A DNA stretch of 64,000 nt from Thiotrichaceae bacterium (GTDB taxonomy: Bacteria; Pseudomonadota; Gammaproteobacteria; Beggiatoales; Beggiatoaceae), in contig JAQTYU010000002.1 of NCBI GenBank assembly GCA_028688145.1, positions 248,001-312,000 of the forward strand, given 5' to 3'. The notes beneath the pieces are model-generated. The model had not been told where the DNA came from. It worked only from the letters and a program-made list of their open reading frames with translations, and ran no database searches. Position 1 is the stretch's first letter. Every line of letters starts with the position of its first letter. A program made the position numbers and the translations under genes. Positions 46,305 to 56,010 of the stretch are shown here, piece after piece.

Positions 46305-48080
46305 TTACTTTTTCCACCAAGTTTCCAACATCCATGATGCCGCTTGATAATACGTCGGGCGGGTTTTGGGCTGTCCGAATTTATTCCAATACGCGATACG
46401 GTGCACGGGCGTGAACCAATTGGGCACGACATATTCCCCATACAGCATCACCCGATCCAGCGCGTGCACTGCGGTTAGCAGGGTTTGGCGGTTAGGCGCG
46501 TAAACCACTTTTTCAATCAGCGCGTCAACCACAGGGTTTTGTATACCTGCGGAATTATTGCTGCCTTCTTGCTTGGCAGAACTGGAATGCCACATCGACA
46601 TCAGTTCATTGCCCGGCGATTGCGATTGTCCAAAGACTACAATCGTCATATCATAATCAAACGTGTCCAAACGCCGTTGGTAAAGCGCGGGGTCAACCGT
46701 GCGATAAGTCACCTTAATGCCTAGCTTTTCCAAATTATGCGCAAATGGCGCGACGATGCGTTCAAAGCCTTTCTCATTCAGCAGCACTTCAAAATTAAAT
46801 TTCTGCCCTTGTGCATTTTGCAAAATGCCGTCTTTCAAATTCCAGCCCGCAGCCGTAAGCAAGTTTTTAGCCTTGACCAAATTATCCCGCAAAGTATTGG
46901 GGGGAGTGGTATTTACAGGAGTCCATGCTTGGGTGAAAAGTTCTTTGGGTAATTGCTCGCGGAACGGTTCTAATAAAGCCAGTTCTTCTTTATTGGGTGC
47001 ACCCCGCGCCGCCAATTCGCTGTTGCTAAAATAGCTGTCGCAACGCGCATATTGGTCATAAAACAGGTTTTTATTCGCCCATTCAAAGTCATAGGCGAGA
47101 TTAATCGCTTGACGCACTTTGACATCTTTGTATAACTCACGACGCAAATTAAACACAAAACCCTGCATCCCTGCATTATTCTTATGCGGCAATTCTTCTT
47201 TTTTAATTTCACCACTGTCGAATTTAGCCCCGACATATTCCCGCGCCCATTCTTTAGAATTGGAGACGGCAATGAAATCAAACTCACCTGCTTTGAGAGC
47301 TTCCAAGGCAATATTGGTGTCTTTGTAATATTTCATGGTGATGCGGTCGAAATTATGCGTTCCGCGCCGCACATTCAAATCTTTCGCCCAATAATCGGGA
47401 TTGCGCTTGTAGGTGACGTATTTGCCCGAATCGTATTTTTCAATCAAATACGGCCCTGAACCCACCAGCGGTTCAGTCACAATTTTATCAAAGGCTTTGT
47501 CGCCCACAGATTTTTTAGAAAAAATACTCATGTCTGCCGCGATTAAATGCAACTCAGGGTTCACTTTGGCAAATTTGAAGCGCACCGTGCGCTTATCAAG
47601 CACTTCGGCTTCTTGAATATCAGACCAGTAAATGCGGTATTGCGGATGAGCTTTGGGGCTTTTCAGGGTGTCAAAACTGAATTTCACATCTTCAGCGGTG
47701 ACTTCACTGCCATCGGAAAAACGCGCTTTAGGATTGAGTCGGAACGTGACGGAGAGTTTATCGTCTGCGAGCTGAATATCTTCGGCTAACAAGCCATAAA
47801 CGCTAAAGGGTTCGTCTAAACTGCGTTGCATCAGGCTTTCAAAAATCAGTCCTGTGCCGCCAACGGCTAAGCCTTTTAATAAGAAGGGGTTGATAATGTC
47901 AAATGAGCCATAGCCCGACAATAATAACTCACCACCTTTGGGCGCGTCGGGGTTGACGTAATCGAAATGCTTAAAGCCTGCTTTGTATTTGGGTTCATAG
48001 CCCAAAGCGGCTGAAGGGGCTGCGTGGGCGAGATGCGGGAGACTGCACAACAACACCGCTAATAAAGTCGTATATTTCAT
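46305..48080 (-). CDS. yejA: YejA-type peptide ABC transporter substrate-binding protein
   Basis: A 591-residue periplasmic family 5 substrate-binding protein. A signal peptide (1-20, MKYTTLLAVLLCSLPHLAHA) is followed by FKHFDYVNPDAPKGGELLLS, the YejA hallmark. FRLNPKARFSDGSEVTAEDV is the family 5 signature. YejABEF imports peptides such as microcin C and antimicrobial peptides. Its permease genes yejB and yejE lie about 12 kb away on the opposite strand. No ATPase gene is adjacent. Confidence 0.92.
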   Translation of the reverse strand: MKYTTLLAVLLCSLPHLAHAAPSAALGYEPKYKAGFKHFDYVNPDAPKGGELLLSGYGSFDIINPFLLKGLAVGGTGLIFESLMQRSLDEPFSVYGLLAEDIQLADDKLSVTFRLNPKARFSDGSEVTAEDVKFSFDTLKSPKAHPQYRIYWSDIQEAEVLDKRTVRFKFAKVNPELHLIAADMSIFSKKSVGDKAFDKIVTEPLVGSGPYLIEKYDSGKYVTYKRNPDYWAKDLNVRRGTHNFDRITMKYYKDTNIALEALKAGEFDFIAVSNSKEWAREYVGAKFDSGEIKKEELPHKNNAGMQGFVFNLRRELYKDVKVRQAINLAYDFEWANKNLFYDQYARCDSYFSNSELAARGAPNKEELALLEPFREQLPKELFTQAWTPVNTTPPNTLRDNLVKAKNLLTAAGWNLKDGILQNAQGQKFNFEVLLNEKGFERIVAPFAHNLEKLGIKVTYRTVDPALYQRRLDTFDYDMTIVVFGQSQSPGNELMSMWHSSSAKQEGSNNSAGIQNPVVDALIEKVVYAPNRQTLLTAVHALDRVMLYGEYVVPNWFTPVHRIAYWNKFGQPKTRPTYYQAASWMLETWWKK

Positions 48081-48127
48081 TGGGACATACTCACAAACAA
48101 GTGAAAGAACATATCCTACCGCGTCTT

Positions 48128-48156
48128 AAAACCAAAATCCCCCAATTTCTGGGGGA
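48128..48156 (-). terminator. Rho-independent terminator after TAXI receptor gene
   Basis: On the minus strand TCCCCCA-GAAAT-TGGGGGA is followed by TTTTGGTTTT. It lies 37 bases after the stop of the receptor gene and separates it from the yejA-like gene. Confidence 0.85.
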
Positions 48157-48192
48157 CTTAGAGCTTTAACTAAAGCATTGCATGAACCTTAA

Positions 48193-49122
48193 TTATTTAG
48201 GCACTGCATTTTGAAGCTTTTTCAACCATTCGCCGGGTTTTTCGATCCATTCGCCCATCTTGGACTTGGGTGGTTCTAAACCGAGCATTGCCTTGGCGAG
48301 TGCATCTTTGGCATCTTTAGGCATCTTCTTTTCATTAACCAGTAACACCGTGCTCACGCAAACCGTGGGGAAAGATACGGTTTTTTGTGTGCCAGGTACG
48401 GGCACATTGACTTGCATGAAGCGGTACAAGTTACGATCCACACCGGGGATTTTCACATCGGCTAATTTAGGATCGTCGATTTGCAAGAACTTGAACAAAG
48501 GCGTGCTGGCTGCATATTGCTTGGCAACTGCCATCAACAATTCATTTTTCTCATCAATTTTGGTGATGGTAAAAATACCTGCATACGCGCCGCTTTGAAT
48601 CTTGGACAAGCCAGTGATGGAGTTGTCAGGTTGTTGTGCGATTTTTTGGAAAAATTCGCTGTTCTTGGCTAAGAAATCGAGGGTTACTTTGCTGCCAGAA
48701 CCTTCGCCACCGACCCCGAAAGCTGCCTTTTCTGGCACTCTGGAAAGTTGGTCATAGGCAACACCGGTGCCGACTACGCCGATCACGCATTCATAATCCA
48801 GTTGACCATAAACGCCTACTTTCTTAGCAAGTTCTGGGTCTTTGACGGATGCCATTGCATAGACATCTTCTTGTGCCAATGCCATGTCAACGATGCCGTT
48901 TTCAACTTTCAGAATGTTGTCGGTAGAACCTTTCGTAGGCAGTAAGTTCACGTTTAAGTTGTATTTCTTCAACTTTTCTTGCAAAGCTTTGCCGTGCACA
49001 TTGTGGTAGGAGAGTTTTTCATCCCCAGTGGCTAATTCGACTTTGGTCGCAGCCGCATGAGCTAAAGGGCTTAAGGCAAAGCTGGCTGCAATAGCAACAC
49101 TGAGCAGTGATTTTTTATGCAT
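48193..49122 (-). CDS. TAXI family TRAP transporter solute-binding protein
   Basis: A 309-residue periplasmic receptor of the TAXI type. The signal peptide (1-23, ending PLAHAA) precedes VELATGDEKLSYHNVHG. LPTKGSTDNILKVENGIVDM and AFGVGGEGSGSKVTLDFL are the ligand-loop signatures. TAXI receptors usually act with a fused DctQM permease, which is not in the window; the ligand cannot be read. It has its own terminator and looks monocistronic. Confidence 0.88.
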   Translation of the reverse strand: MHKKSLLSVAIAASFALSPLAHAAATKVELATGDEKLSYHNVHGKALQEKLKKYNLNVNLLPTKGSTDNILKVENGIVDMALAQEDVYAMASVKDPELAKKVGVYGQLDYECVIGVVGTGVAYDQLSRVPEKAAFGVGGEGSGSKVTLDFLAKNSEFFQKIAQQPDNSITGLSKIQSGAYAGIFTITKIDEKNELLMAVAKQYAASTPLFKFLQIDDPKLADVKIPGVDRNLYRFMQVNVPVPGTQKTVSFPTVCVSTVLLVNEKKMPKDAKDALAKAMLGLEPPKSKMGEWIEKPGEWLKKLQNAVPK

Positions 49123-49264
49123 AAATCTATCCTCACGAGGGTGTAATTAAGGCGTACTCAGGTAACTGTTATGAGTGACGCGTATGGAATAATCCATTAC
49201 GATAAATTAAAAGTAACGTATTGGGTTTGGAAAGTCAATTTACCTAACAATGGGAATGTCTTGT

Positions 49265-52117
49265 TTAAACTGTGCCCGCCATGTCGTCAATGAAAATTTC
49301 TACAAACTGCTCGATTTTTTGGCGTACACGCGTGGCAATAGGGGTGCGTTCCAACATTTTGGGCGCAAATACCAGCGCGTCAATAATTTGTTGGTTTCTC
49401 AGCAGTTCTTTTCTTTTGCTGTTGTAGTTTTTCAGCAAGTCCCATAATTTTTCAGGGATTAGCTTTTCTTCTTCGCATAAGGTATCAAAAGCCAGTTTGC
49501 TTTGAGTTGCCCAGAAATGTTCAAAATTACTGGCAATGTTACCTTGGGGACGCAAGGCGTTTTCTTCAATAAATGCCTCAATCAGGGCGCGTTTGCTACG
49601 CAGTTGCACGTCACCTGAAACCAATTCCATGATTTCTTTACGCCGCTTTTCGCTATCTTCAGGGCTGAGTTCGTTGAGGTCTTGCAACAAGCTGAGGATA
49701 TAGGCGACGTTGATGTCATCGCGGCGAATTAAGCACACTTCAAAATCGACATCATTCAGAATCGAAGTTTTTTCGCTGTCGTCTTTGCGTTTGACGCGGT
49801 CGTATAAATCGAGATATTTGCTTTTGTAGTTTTCAAAATCTTGAGATGACAGTTTTAAATCGTCGGGGGCGAAGTCGGCGAAGCTGGTGAGCACGTTTTT
49901 AAGGCGTAACAGACTGCGAAATTGGGTGACAAATTCGAGTTGTGCATTTTCATCGGGTAAGTTATCGATGCTTTCTAGGTTGGGGACGCTGTTTAATAAC
50001 AGGGTGCTGGCTTGATTAAATTCTGCGACGTATTCCTCGTAAGGTCTGAGTAAGACTTCTTCTTTGGCATTTTTATTTGAAAACAGCGCAATGGCTTCAT
50101 CAGTCTCTTGTTTCAGGTTGCGAAAGCAGACGATGTTCCCTTGTGATTTCTTCTCGTCTAGGATGCGATTTGTGCGTGAAAAGGCTTGTATCAGTCCGTG
50201 AAATTTCAGGTTTTTGTCCACGTAAAGCGTGTTAAGGCGTGGGCTGTCGAAGCCTGTTAAGAACATGTTGACCACGAGCAGTATATCAACCTTGCCGAGT
50301 TTTACTTGTTTGGAAATATCTCCGTAATAGCCTGCAAAACGGCTGCTTTCGGTGCTGAATTGAGTATTAAACAGGGTGTTGTAGTCGGCAATAAATTCGT
50401 CGAGTTTGTCGCGATGGGTTTGATTGACGGCTATCCCAGCGGGCAAGTCGGGCGATTCTTCTGCTAGCAAGCCGTTAGAACTATTTTCTTCTGGGTTGGC
50501 GGCATAGCTGAAAATGGTGGCAATTTTTAACGGGTGTGCGACATCGGCTTGTTTACGTTTGAACAAGTCGTAATATTTAATCAAGGTCTGAATGTTGCTG
50601 ACGCAAAACATGGCGGTGAAGTTGGGAGCTTTGGTTTTTTGGGCGTGGTGTTCGAGGATGTAGTCGACAATTTTTTCAAGGCGGCTTGCATCTTCAAGGG
50701 CTTCTTTGGTGTCAATCGCTTCGACTTCAACATCGACATTAATGTCGATTTCGTTCGCGCTGGCTTTGCGTTTATATTTGCCGACATATTCGACGGAGAA
50801 ACGCAGTACGTTTTCATCGCGGATGGCATCGATAATCACGTATTTATGCAGGCATTCGCCAAAAAGTGATTTTGTGGTTTGTTGGTGTTCGCTGCTGCCT
50901 GCGGCGTTGTCTGCAAAAATCGGTGTGCCTGTGAAGCCGAACATTTGCGCTTGTTTAAAGAAGCGTTTGATATTTTGATGGGTTTCGCCGAATTGGCTGC
51001 GGTGGCATTCGTCAAAAATGAACACCACTTTTTTATCTTGGAGTGCGTTGATTTTTTCGCTATAGCGCGGGTTTTGGATGGCGTTGTTAAGTTTCTGAAT
51101 CGTGGTGACGATGAGTTTTTTGCTGGAGTCGTTGAGTTGTGTGATTAAGTTGCGGGTGTCGGTGGTGGTGTCGACGCAGCCTTCTAAAAAAGCATTGAAT
51201 TCTCTGATGGTTTGATAGTCTAAATCTTTACGGTCGACGACAAACAGCACTTTGTGGACGCTGGACTGGTCTCGAATAATTTGGCTGGCTTTGAAGGATG
51301 TTAAAGTTTTGCCTGAACCTGTGGTGTGCCAAATATAGGCGTTTTGGACGCTGTTTTTAACGCGCTCGGTGATGGCTTCGACGGCATAGAATTGGTAGGG
51401 GCGCAGCACCATTAAGGTTTTTCGGGTTTCGTTCAGCACGGTGTAGTGGCTGATCATTTTGGCAATGTGGCATTGTTTTAAAAATTCGGCGGTGAAGCTG
51501 TGCAGGTCGGTGAGGGGTTTATTGTCTTTGTCTGTCCAGAAGAAGCTTTGTTCAAAGGGCTGTTTTTCTGCGTTGCTGAAATATTTGGTGTTTACGCCGT
51601 TGCTGATGATAAAGATTTGTACGTATTGAAATAAGCCTTTGCCTGCGTCATAGGATTCGTGTCCGTAGCGTTTAATTTGGTGAAAGGCGGTTTTGAGTTC
51701 TGTGCCGCGTCTTTTGAGTTCGATTTGTACGAGGGGCAAGCCGTTGATTAATATCGTGACATCGTAGCGATTGCTGCGTTTTCCTGCGTTGCGAATTTGC
51801 TTGGCTACTTGAAATTCGTTTTTGCACCAGTCGCTTATGTTTAAAAACTCTAGGTAAGTGACCGTTTTATCACGTTTTAATTCAAATTTGTCGCGCAGCA
51901 GTTTGGCGCGATCAAAGATGCTGCCTGTGCTGAGGTGGTTGAGGATGGTGGTAAATTCGGAATCGCTGAGGCTGATATTGTTATGTTTTTCAAGCTGTTG
52001 TTTGAAGTTGTGGCGCATGTCTTGCTGGTTACTGATTTTGACAGGCTCGTACTCCATTTTGACCAGTTGGGCTATTAGTTCGTCTTCTAATTCATATTCA
52101 GATTGGGTGTTTTGCAT
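49265..52117 (-). CDS. hsdR: Type I restriction endonuclease subunit R
   Basis: A 950-residue HsdR motor and nuclease. The N-terminal PD-(D/E)xK nuclease shows D119 and E133-x-K135 in RYDVTILINGLP and VQIELKRRG. The SF2 helicase motor has Walker A HTTGSGKT near 264-271, the DEAD-box DECHRSQFGE near 390 and GFTGTPIF. A C-terminal HsdR helical part completes it. It lies 21 bases after hsdS, last in the operon. All key residues are present, so the enzyme looks active. Confidence 0.94.
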   Translation of the reverse strand: MQNTQSEYELEDELIAQLVKMEYEPVKISNQQDMRHNFKQQLEKHNNISLSDSEFTTILNHLSTGSIFDRAKLLRDKFELKRDKTVTYLEFLNISDWCKNEFQVAKQIRNAGKRSNRYDVTILINGLPLVQIELKRRGTELKTAFHQIKRYGHESYDAGKGLFQYVQIFIISNGVNTKYFSNAEKQPFEQSFFWTDKDNKPLTDLHSFTAEFLKQCHIAKMISHYTVLNETRKTLMVLRPYQFYAVEAITERVKNSVQNAYIWHTTGSGKTLTSFKASQIIRDQSSVHKVLFVVDRKDLDYQTIREFNAFLEGCVDTTTDTRNLITQLNDSSKKLIVTTIQKLNNAIQNPRYSEKINALQDKKVVFIFDECHRSQFGETHQNIKRFFKQAQMFGFTGTPIFADNAAGSSEHQQTTKSLFGECLHKYVIIDAIRDENVLRFSVEYVGKYKRKASANEIDINVDVEVEAIDTKEALEDASRLEKIVDYILEHHAQKTKAPNFTAMFCVSNIQTLIKYYDLFKRKQADVAHPLKIATIFSYAANPEENSSNGLLAEESPDLPAGIAVNQTHRDKLDEFIADYNTLFNTQFSTESSRFAGYYGDISKQVKLGKVDILLVVNMFLTGFDSPRLNTLYVDKNLKFHGLIQAFSRTNRILDEKKSQGNIVCFRNLKQETDEAIALFSNKNAKEEVLLRPYEEYVAEFNQASTLLLNSVPNLESIDNLPDENAQLEFVTQFRSLLRLKNVLTSFADFAPDDLKLSSQDFENYKSKYLDLYDRVKRKDDSEKTSILNDVDFEVCLIRRDDINVAYILSLLQDLNELSPEDSEKRRKEIMELVSGDVQLRSKRALIEAFIEENALRPQGNIASNFEHFWATQSKLAFDTLCEEEKLIPEKLWDLLKNYNSKRKELLRNQQIIDALVFAPKMLERTPIATRVRQKIEQFVEIFIDDMAGTV

Positions 52118-52138
52118 GGGGCTGTTTCGGGGTTGGGT

Positions 52139-53407
52139 TTAAATAAACATTTGTTGTAATAAGCTTTTTTTGTATTGCTTGCTTAAAGTGAGTTGCTGCT
52201 GAGTGATGTTTATTTGCTCGTCGAGTGCGCTGAGGAAATTGGCGATTTTGGTTTGTTCTTTTTCACAAGGTAGTTTTACTATGCAGCTGCCAATTTCACC
52301 CAAGTTAATTTTTTTAGGGAAAGCAACATGAATAGTTCTGTTATGCAATTCTCTTTGAAATGCGCCAGTTCTAATGTAATGAGATACATATAAAAAATTA
52401 GCTTTTTCAGATTGTTTTATTAACGCCAAACTAACATAGAAAGAGGCTTCAACATCCCAATCAATGTATTTGACTGTGCCAATATCTCCAATTTTAGTCA
52501 TTAGCAGATCACCTTTTTCAAGCTTTACTCTTTTATTTTCCCGTTCAAAAACTTCCTGAGCGATAAATTTGGTGTTCGCAAAATTATTACTTGTGAGATG
52601 TTCAACACTGTAGAAAGGAATCCCTGATTTTTGATAGTCGGGAGTCATGTGTGTACCGTCATATATATTAGATATTTCTCCTAACGTCTTCTCTTCCCAC
52701 TCAGGAAAATCCTGCCCATTATCATCTTTAAAACGCAGTTGCTGGCTGAAAATCTGCTGCATTGCGCCTTTTTTATAACGCTGTAATAACTCTACTTTTT
52801 TCGTGAGTTCTGCAATTTTGTCGTCAACTGCGGTGAGGAAATTGGCGATTTTGGTTTGTTCGGGAAGGGAGGGAAGCCAAAAACATACTTTAGCTAAATT
52901 CCCTTTTGAAATACCTAATACAGAAATACCTGCTGCTAAAGTTTTTATTTGCAGGCGAACATGTGCAGTTTGCATTAAATAACAACTGAAACCTAATGCT
53001 ATACGTTTTGACACATCGCGTAAGATATAAGTGTGTAAACCTGCCAGTAATTTCTGGTTATCAAGACTTATAATTTCAATTGATTTACCAATATCTGCAT
53101 AGTCTTCAGAAGCATCCGCAACAATTAAATCGCCTTCCTTGCAATAACAATCTTCTGAAATTCTGCTTATATCAACATGGCTACTAATGAAGGGAACTTG
53201 TTCATTTTTAATATGAAAGTTACTTTTAAACTTTTTGTGAATATCCCCATAATGGATGTTTTTTACTGTGCCTTCGTCATAACTTAATAACTCCCTAGAA
53301 AAAGAATTTGTAGTTATAAACTTGAAAATATCACCTAAAGTTTTTTCCTCCCACTCAGGAAAATCCTGCCCATCCTCATCTTTAAAACGTAATTTCGGCA
53401 CATTCAT
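52139..53407 (-). CDS. hsdS: Type I restriction specificity subunit S
   Basis: A 422-residue HsdS with two target recognition domains (about 25-160 and 245-360) joined by coiled-coil spacers. Each half opens with nearly the same sequence: LRFKDEDGQDFPEWEEKTLG at 6-25 and LRFKDDNGQDFPEWEEKTLG near 225-245. Helices such as FLTAVDDKIAELTKKVELLQ and FLSALDEQINITQQQLTLSK end each half. The DNA site cannot be predicted. AGGA lies seven bases before the ATG. Confidence 0.93.
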   Translation of the reverse strand: MNVPKLRFKDEDGQDFPEWEEKTLGDIFKFITTNSFSRELLSYDEGTVKNIHYGDIHKKFKSNFHIKNEQVPFISSHVDISRISEDCYCKEGDLIVADASEDYADIGKSIEIISLDNQKLLAGLHTYILRDVSKRIALGFSCYLMQTAHVRLQIKTLAAGISVLGISKGNLAKVCFWLPSLPEQTKIANFLTAVDDKIAELTKKVELLQRYKKGAMQQIFSQQLRFKDDNGQDFPEWEEKTLGEISNIYDGTHMTPDYQKSGIPFYSVEHLTSNNFANTKFIAQEVFERENKRVKLEKGDLLMTKIGDIGTVKYIDWDVEASFYVSLALIKQSEKANFLYVSHYIRTGAFQRELHNRTIHVAFPKKINLGEIGSCIVKLPCEKEQTKIANFLSALDEQINITQQQLTLSKQYKKSLLQQMFI

Positions 53408-53443
53408 AAAATCATCCTTTTATGCTAAAGATTCTAGTTTTTC

Positions 53444-53644
53444 TCGTTCCCACGCTCCTGCGTGGGAATGCCTACCTCGTCGCTCCAGCGGCGAGTCTCG
53501 TCTCACCTTCTCAAAATAAACCGCATAAAAATTACAATTAAGATACTCTCAAGGTAAAAAGTCTATTATTTCTGAGCTAAAGAAAACTCGCGCCGCTGGA
53601 GCGACGCTATAGGCATTCCCAGGCAGGAGCGTGGGAACGAGAAA
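53444..53644. mobile_element. REP-pair (BIME-like) insertion with 22-base flanking repeats
   Basis: Inverted partners lie at about 53443-53500 (CTCGTTCCCACGCTCCTGCG, CCGTCGCTCCAGCGGCG region) and 53587-53642 (GCGCCGCTGGAGCGACGC, GGAGCGTGGGAACGAG). An identical 22-base direct repeat, beginning ATGCTAAAGATTCTAG and ending TTTTTC, flanks the unit at 53422-53443 and 53645-53666. This has the form of a target duplication or of a recombination product. Confidence 0.65.
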
Positions 53645-53667
53645 ATGCTAAAGATTCTAGTTTTTCA

Positions 53668-53760
53668 CCCCCTTTGAAAAAGGGGGCAGGGGGGATTTAA
53701 AAATCTCACAGTTTGGCACGATCTTAAATCCCCCTCAGTCCCCCTTTTTCAAAGGGGGAG
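53668..53760. repeat. Long palindromic repeat CCCCCTTTGAAAAAGGGGG, copy 2
   Basis: It begins CCCCCTTTGAAAAAGGGGGC and ends CCCTTTTTCAAAGGGGGAG, and carries the same internal AGGGGGGATTTAAAAATCT and GATCTTAAATCCCCCTCA segments as the copy at 41344-41438. Both copies sit directly after the stop of a minus-strand gene (hsdM here, guaA there). Confidence 0.8.
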
Positions 53761-53767
53761 GCTAATC

Positions 53768-55348
53768 TCAAAACGGCGGCTGAATACCCAATTCCTGACA
53801 AAACACCGTAATTCTAGCATCAGTTTCCTCACCACGGATAGCCAAAGCCCGCAAATCTGCCGCAACCTCATCCAAATCAATCGAAATTTCCGCTTCAAAA
53901 GTATCGACATAGCGCGGAATATTCAAATTATAATCATTCGCCACAATCTCACTCAAAGGCACAACCCGACTAAATTTAGCCTCATCCGAACGCGCCACAT
54001 ACGCCGCCACAACCTTCTCAATGTGCTCGGGCAACAACTTGTTTTGAGTTTTCACCTTCTCAAAATGCTTACTAGCATCCACAAACAAAATATTTTCCGA
54101 CTGCTTCCGACATTTCTTAAACACCAACACACAAGTGGGGATACTCGTGCCATAAAAAATATTCGCAGGCAAACCAATCACCGCATCCAACGCATTCAGG
54201 TTATCAATAAAATATTTCCGAATATGCCCTTCAGCCCCCCCACGGAATAACACCCCATGCGGCAACACACAAGCCATCACCCCACCATCAGCCAGATGAT
54301 GAAGCATGTGCTGTAAAAACGCCATGTCCGCCTTAGTCTTTGGCGCAAGCACCCCATAAACCCCAAAACGGTCATCACTCAACAAACTCGGGTCAGCATT
54401 CCAATTCGCCGAAAACGGAGGATTTGCCACAATCGCATCGAAACACGTCCCCAAATGCTGCGGATGCGTCAGCGTATCTTCTTGCTTCAGATGACACACG
54501 TTATAATGCACCCCGTGCATAATCATATTCATACGTGCCAAGTTAAATGTGGTGCGGTTCAATTCTTGCCCATAAATTTCAATCGGACGCTCCTGCCCCG
54601 CTTCCTTCTTCACCCGCAACAACAACGAACCACTGCCACAAGTCGGGTCATACACATTTTTAAAAGTCTTATTCTGACAAGTCACCAACTTCGCCAACAA
54701 CGTAGACACAGGTTGAGGTGTGTAAAATTCCCCCGCCTTCTTTCCCGCACCACTCGCAAACTCACCAATGAGATACTCATAGGCATCCCCGAGCACATCC
54801 GCATTCACATCTTGCAATTGAAAATCAATTTTATCCAAATGAATTAAAATCTTTGCCACTAACTCATTCTTAGCTTTTGGAGAATTACCCAACTTTGAAG
54901 AAGTTAAATCCAAATCCTCAAATAAATTCACAAACTCATCCGCACTCTCAGTGCCCTGCGTACTGCGCTCAATATTGCCAAAAATCTCAGTTAAATCAGG
55001 AATAACAAAATTTTCGCCTTCCTTTTCCGATTGATGACTGCCTTTCAACGCAACAGCATGAAATAATTCTGTGGGCTTCAAAAAATAACCCAACTCATCC
55101 AACGCATGAATTTTTGCCGCAGCAATCATTAAGGCATCCGTCTCATCGCGCTCGTTCAAACTCGAAAATAAGCGACCATCCTGAGACAATAATTCATCTG
55201 CATAACGCTGCATTTTTTCAGATAAATACTTATAGAAAATAAAACCCAGCATATAATCCCGAAATTCATCGGCGTGCATTTTGCCGCGCAAATCATCGGC
55301 AATTTTCCAAAGTTGTTGTTGTAATTGACGGCGTTGTTCTTCTGACAT
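53768..55348 (-). CDS. hsdM: Type I DNA methyltransferase subunit M
   Basis: A 526-residue HsdM, the adenine methylase of the type I complex. A helical N-terminal domain (RDYMLGFIFYKYLSEKMQRY) precedes the catalytic core with motif I DPTCGSGSLLL (234-244) and motif IV NPPF (309-312). The remaining part has TCVLVFKKCRK and the C-terminal region that touches HsdS. It is first in the operon and should share its promoter with hsdS and hsdR unless the repeat insertion blocks read-through. Confidence 0.95.
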   Translation of the reverse strand: MSEEQRRQLQQQLWKIADDLRGKMHADEFRDYMLGFIFYKYLSEKMQRYADELLSQDGRLFSSLNERDETDALMIAAAKIHALDELGYFLKPTELFHAVALKGSHQSEKEGENFVIPDLTEIFGNIERSTQGTESADEFVNLFEDLDLTSSKLGNSPKAKNELVAKILIHLDKIDFQLQDVNADVLGDAYEYLIGEFASGAGKKAGEFYTPQPVSTLLAKLVTCQNKTFKNVYDPTCGSGSLLLRVKKEAGQERPIEIYGQELNRTTFNLARMNMIMHGVHYNVCHLKQEDTLTHPQHLGTCFDAIVANPPFSANWNADPSLLSDDRFGVYGVLAPKTKADMAFLQHMLHHLADGGVMACVLPHGVLFRGGAEGHIRKYFIDNLNALDAVIGLPANIFYGTSIPTCVLVFKKCRKQSENILFVDASKHFEKVKTQNKLLPEHIEKVVAAYVARSDEAKFSRVVPLSEIVANDYNLNIPRYVDTFEAEISIDLDEVAADLRALAIRGEETDARITVFCQELGIQPPF

Positions 55349-55720
55349 GTCTCAATCCATAGCAGCCCAGAAAGACGGGCGAAATGTGAAAATAAAGCAC
55401 TGGATTATACAGCACGACACTCTCAAAACCCTAAACAGAACGGAGGGAAATAGAGAGGCATCAACACTCATAAAAGCGACTATTAAGATGACAAGAAGAA
55501 AATAGGGATGTGAAAAAATAGCGGTGCGTGCCAAAACGGGCGGGATTATTTCAAAACAAGAGCTTGTTCATAACCCACTTCAGATAATTATCAAAATCGT
55601 GGATTTTAGAATGCCTGAGTAAATATTATTATAACTAACTGATTAAATAAATATTAACAACCTGCTCGCAAATATCCAAATGTGGTTTCTATTGCCCTGA
55701 TTGGATAGCCAGGTTCATGC
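55349..55720. other. Intergenic region upstream of hsdM
   Basis: A 372-base region with no solid gene. A hydrophobic 60-codon frame (55352-55534) lies directly before hsdM, but it lacks a ribosome binding site and homology. The hsdM promoter must lie here. Confidence 0.5.
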
Positions 55721-55942
55721 TTAGCTTTGTTTACTTCCGACCAGTAGCAATACGCTACCCAACAAAATTGCGCCAACACCTGCCCAAACTGGCACATTGA
55801 CGGTTTCTTTGTCGTTTACAGATAATTGAACTGCGCCTAAGTCGGCTTTATGGGTTTCTTTGGTAAAACTGAAACTGCCGTACACCAATCCCAGCACGCC
55901 CGACAAAATCATCAAAATGGCGACAACTTTAAGTGTATTCAT
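55721..55942 (-). CDS. DUF3185 family small membrane protein
   Basis: A 73-residue protein with two membrane segments, one at each end (KVVAILMILSGVLGLVYG and WAGVGAILLGSVLLLVG). Between them lies the DUF3185 segment FTKETHKADLGAVQLSVNDK. The start at 55942 follows an AGGA site eight bases away; the frame extends 13 codons further without family features. Function is unknown. It is 68 bases downstream of the lmo0937-like gene and oriented the same way. Confidence 0.85.
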   Translation of the reverse strand: MNTLKVVAILMILSGVLGLVYGSFSFTKETHKADLGAVQLSVNDKETVNVPVWAGVGAILLGSVLLLVGSKQS

Positions 55943-56010
55943 GTGATTTTCCTGTATGTAAAAATGTGTGCAATTGAGCAAGCCTGCTCAGTGCAACCTA
56001 CTTATAATCA

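Larger units (their letters stand above)
53408..53767. repeat. Repeat-filled gap between hsdM and hsdS
   Basis: This 360-base gap holds a REP pair (53444-53644) flanked by a 22-base direct repeat, then copy 2 of the long palindromic repeat (53668-53760). It carries no ORF. It separates hsdM from hsdS, genes that usually overlap or adjoin. Confidence 0.8.

Noticed and set aside
55352..55534. Hydrophobic 60-residue frame before hsdM
   Set aside because: No recognisable family, no ribosome binding site, and a non-ATG start. Hydrophobicity alone is weak evidence.
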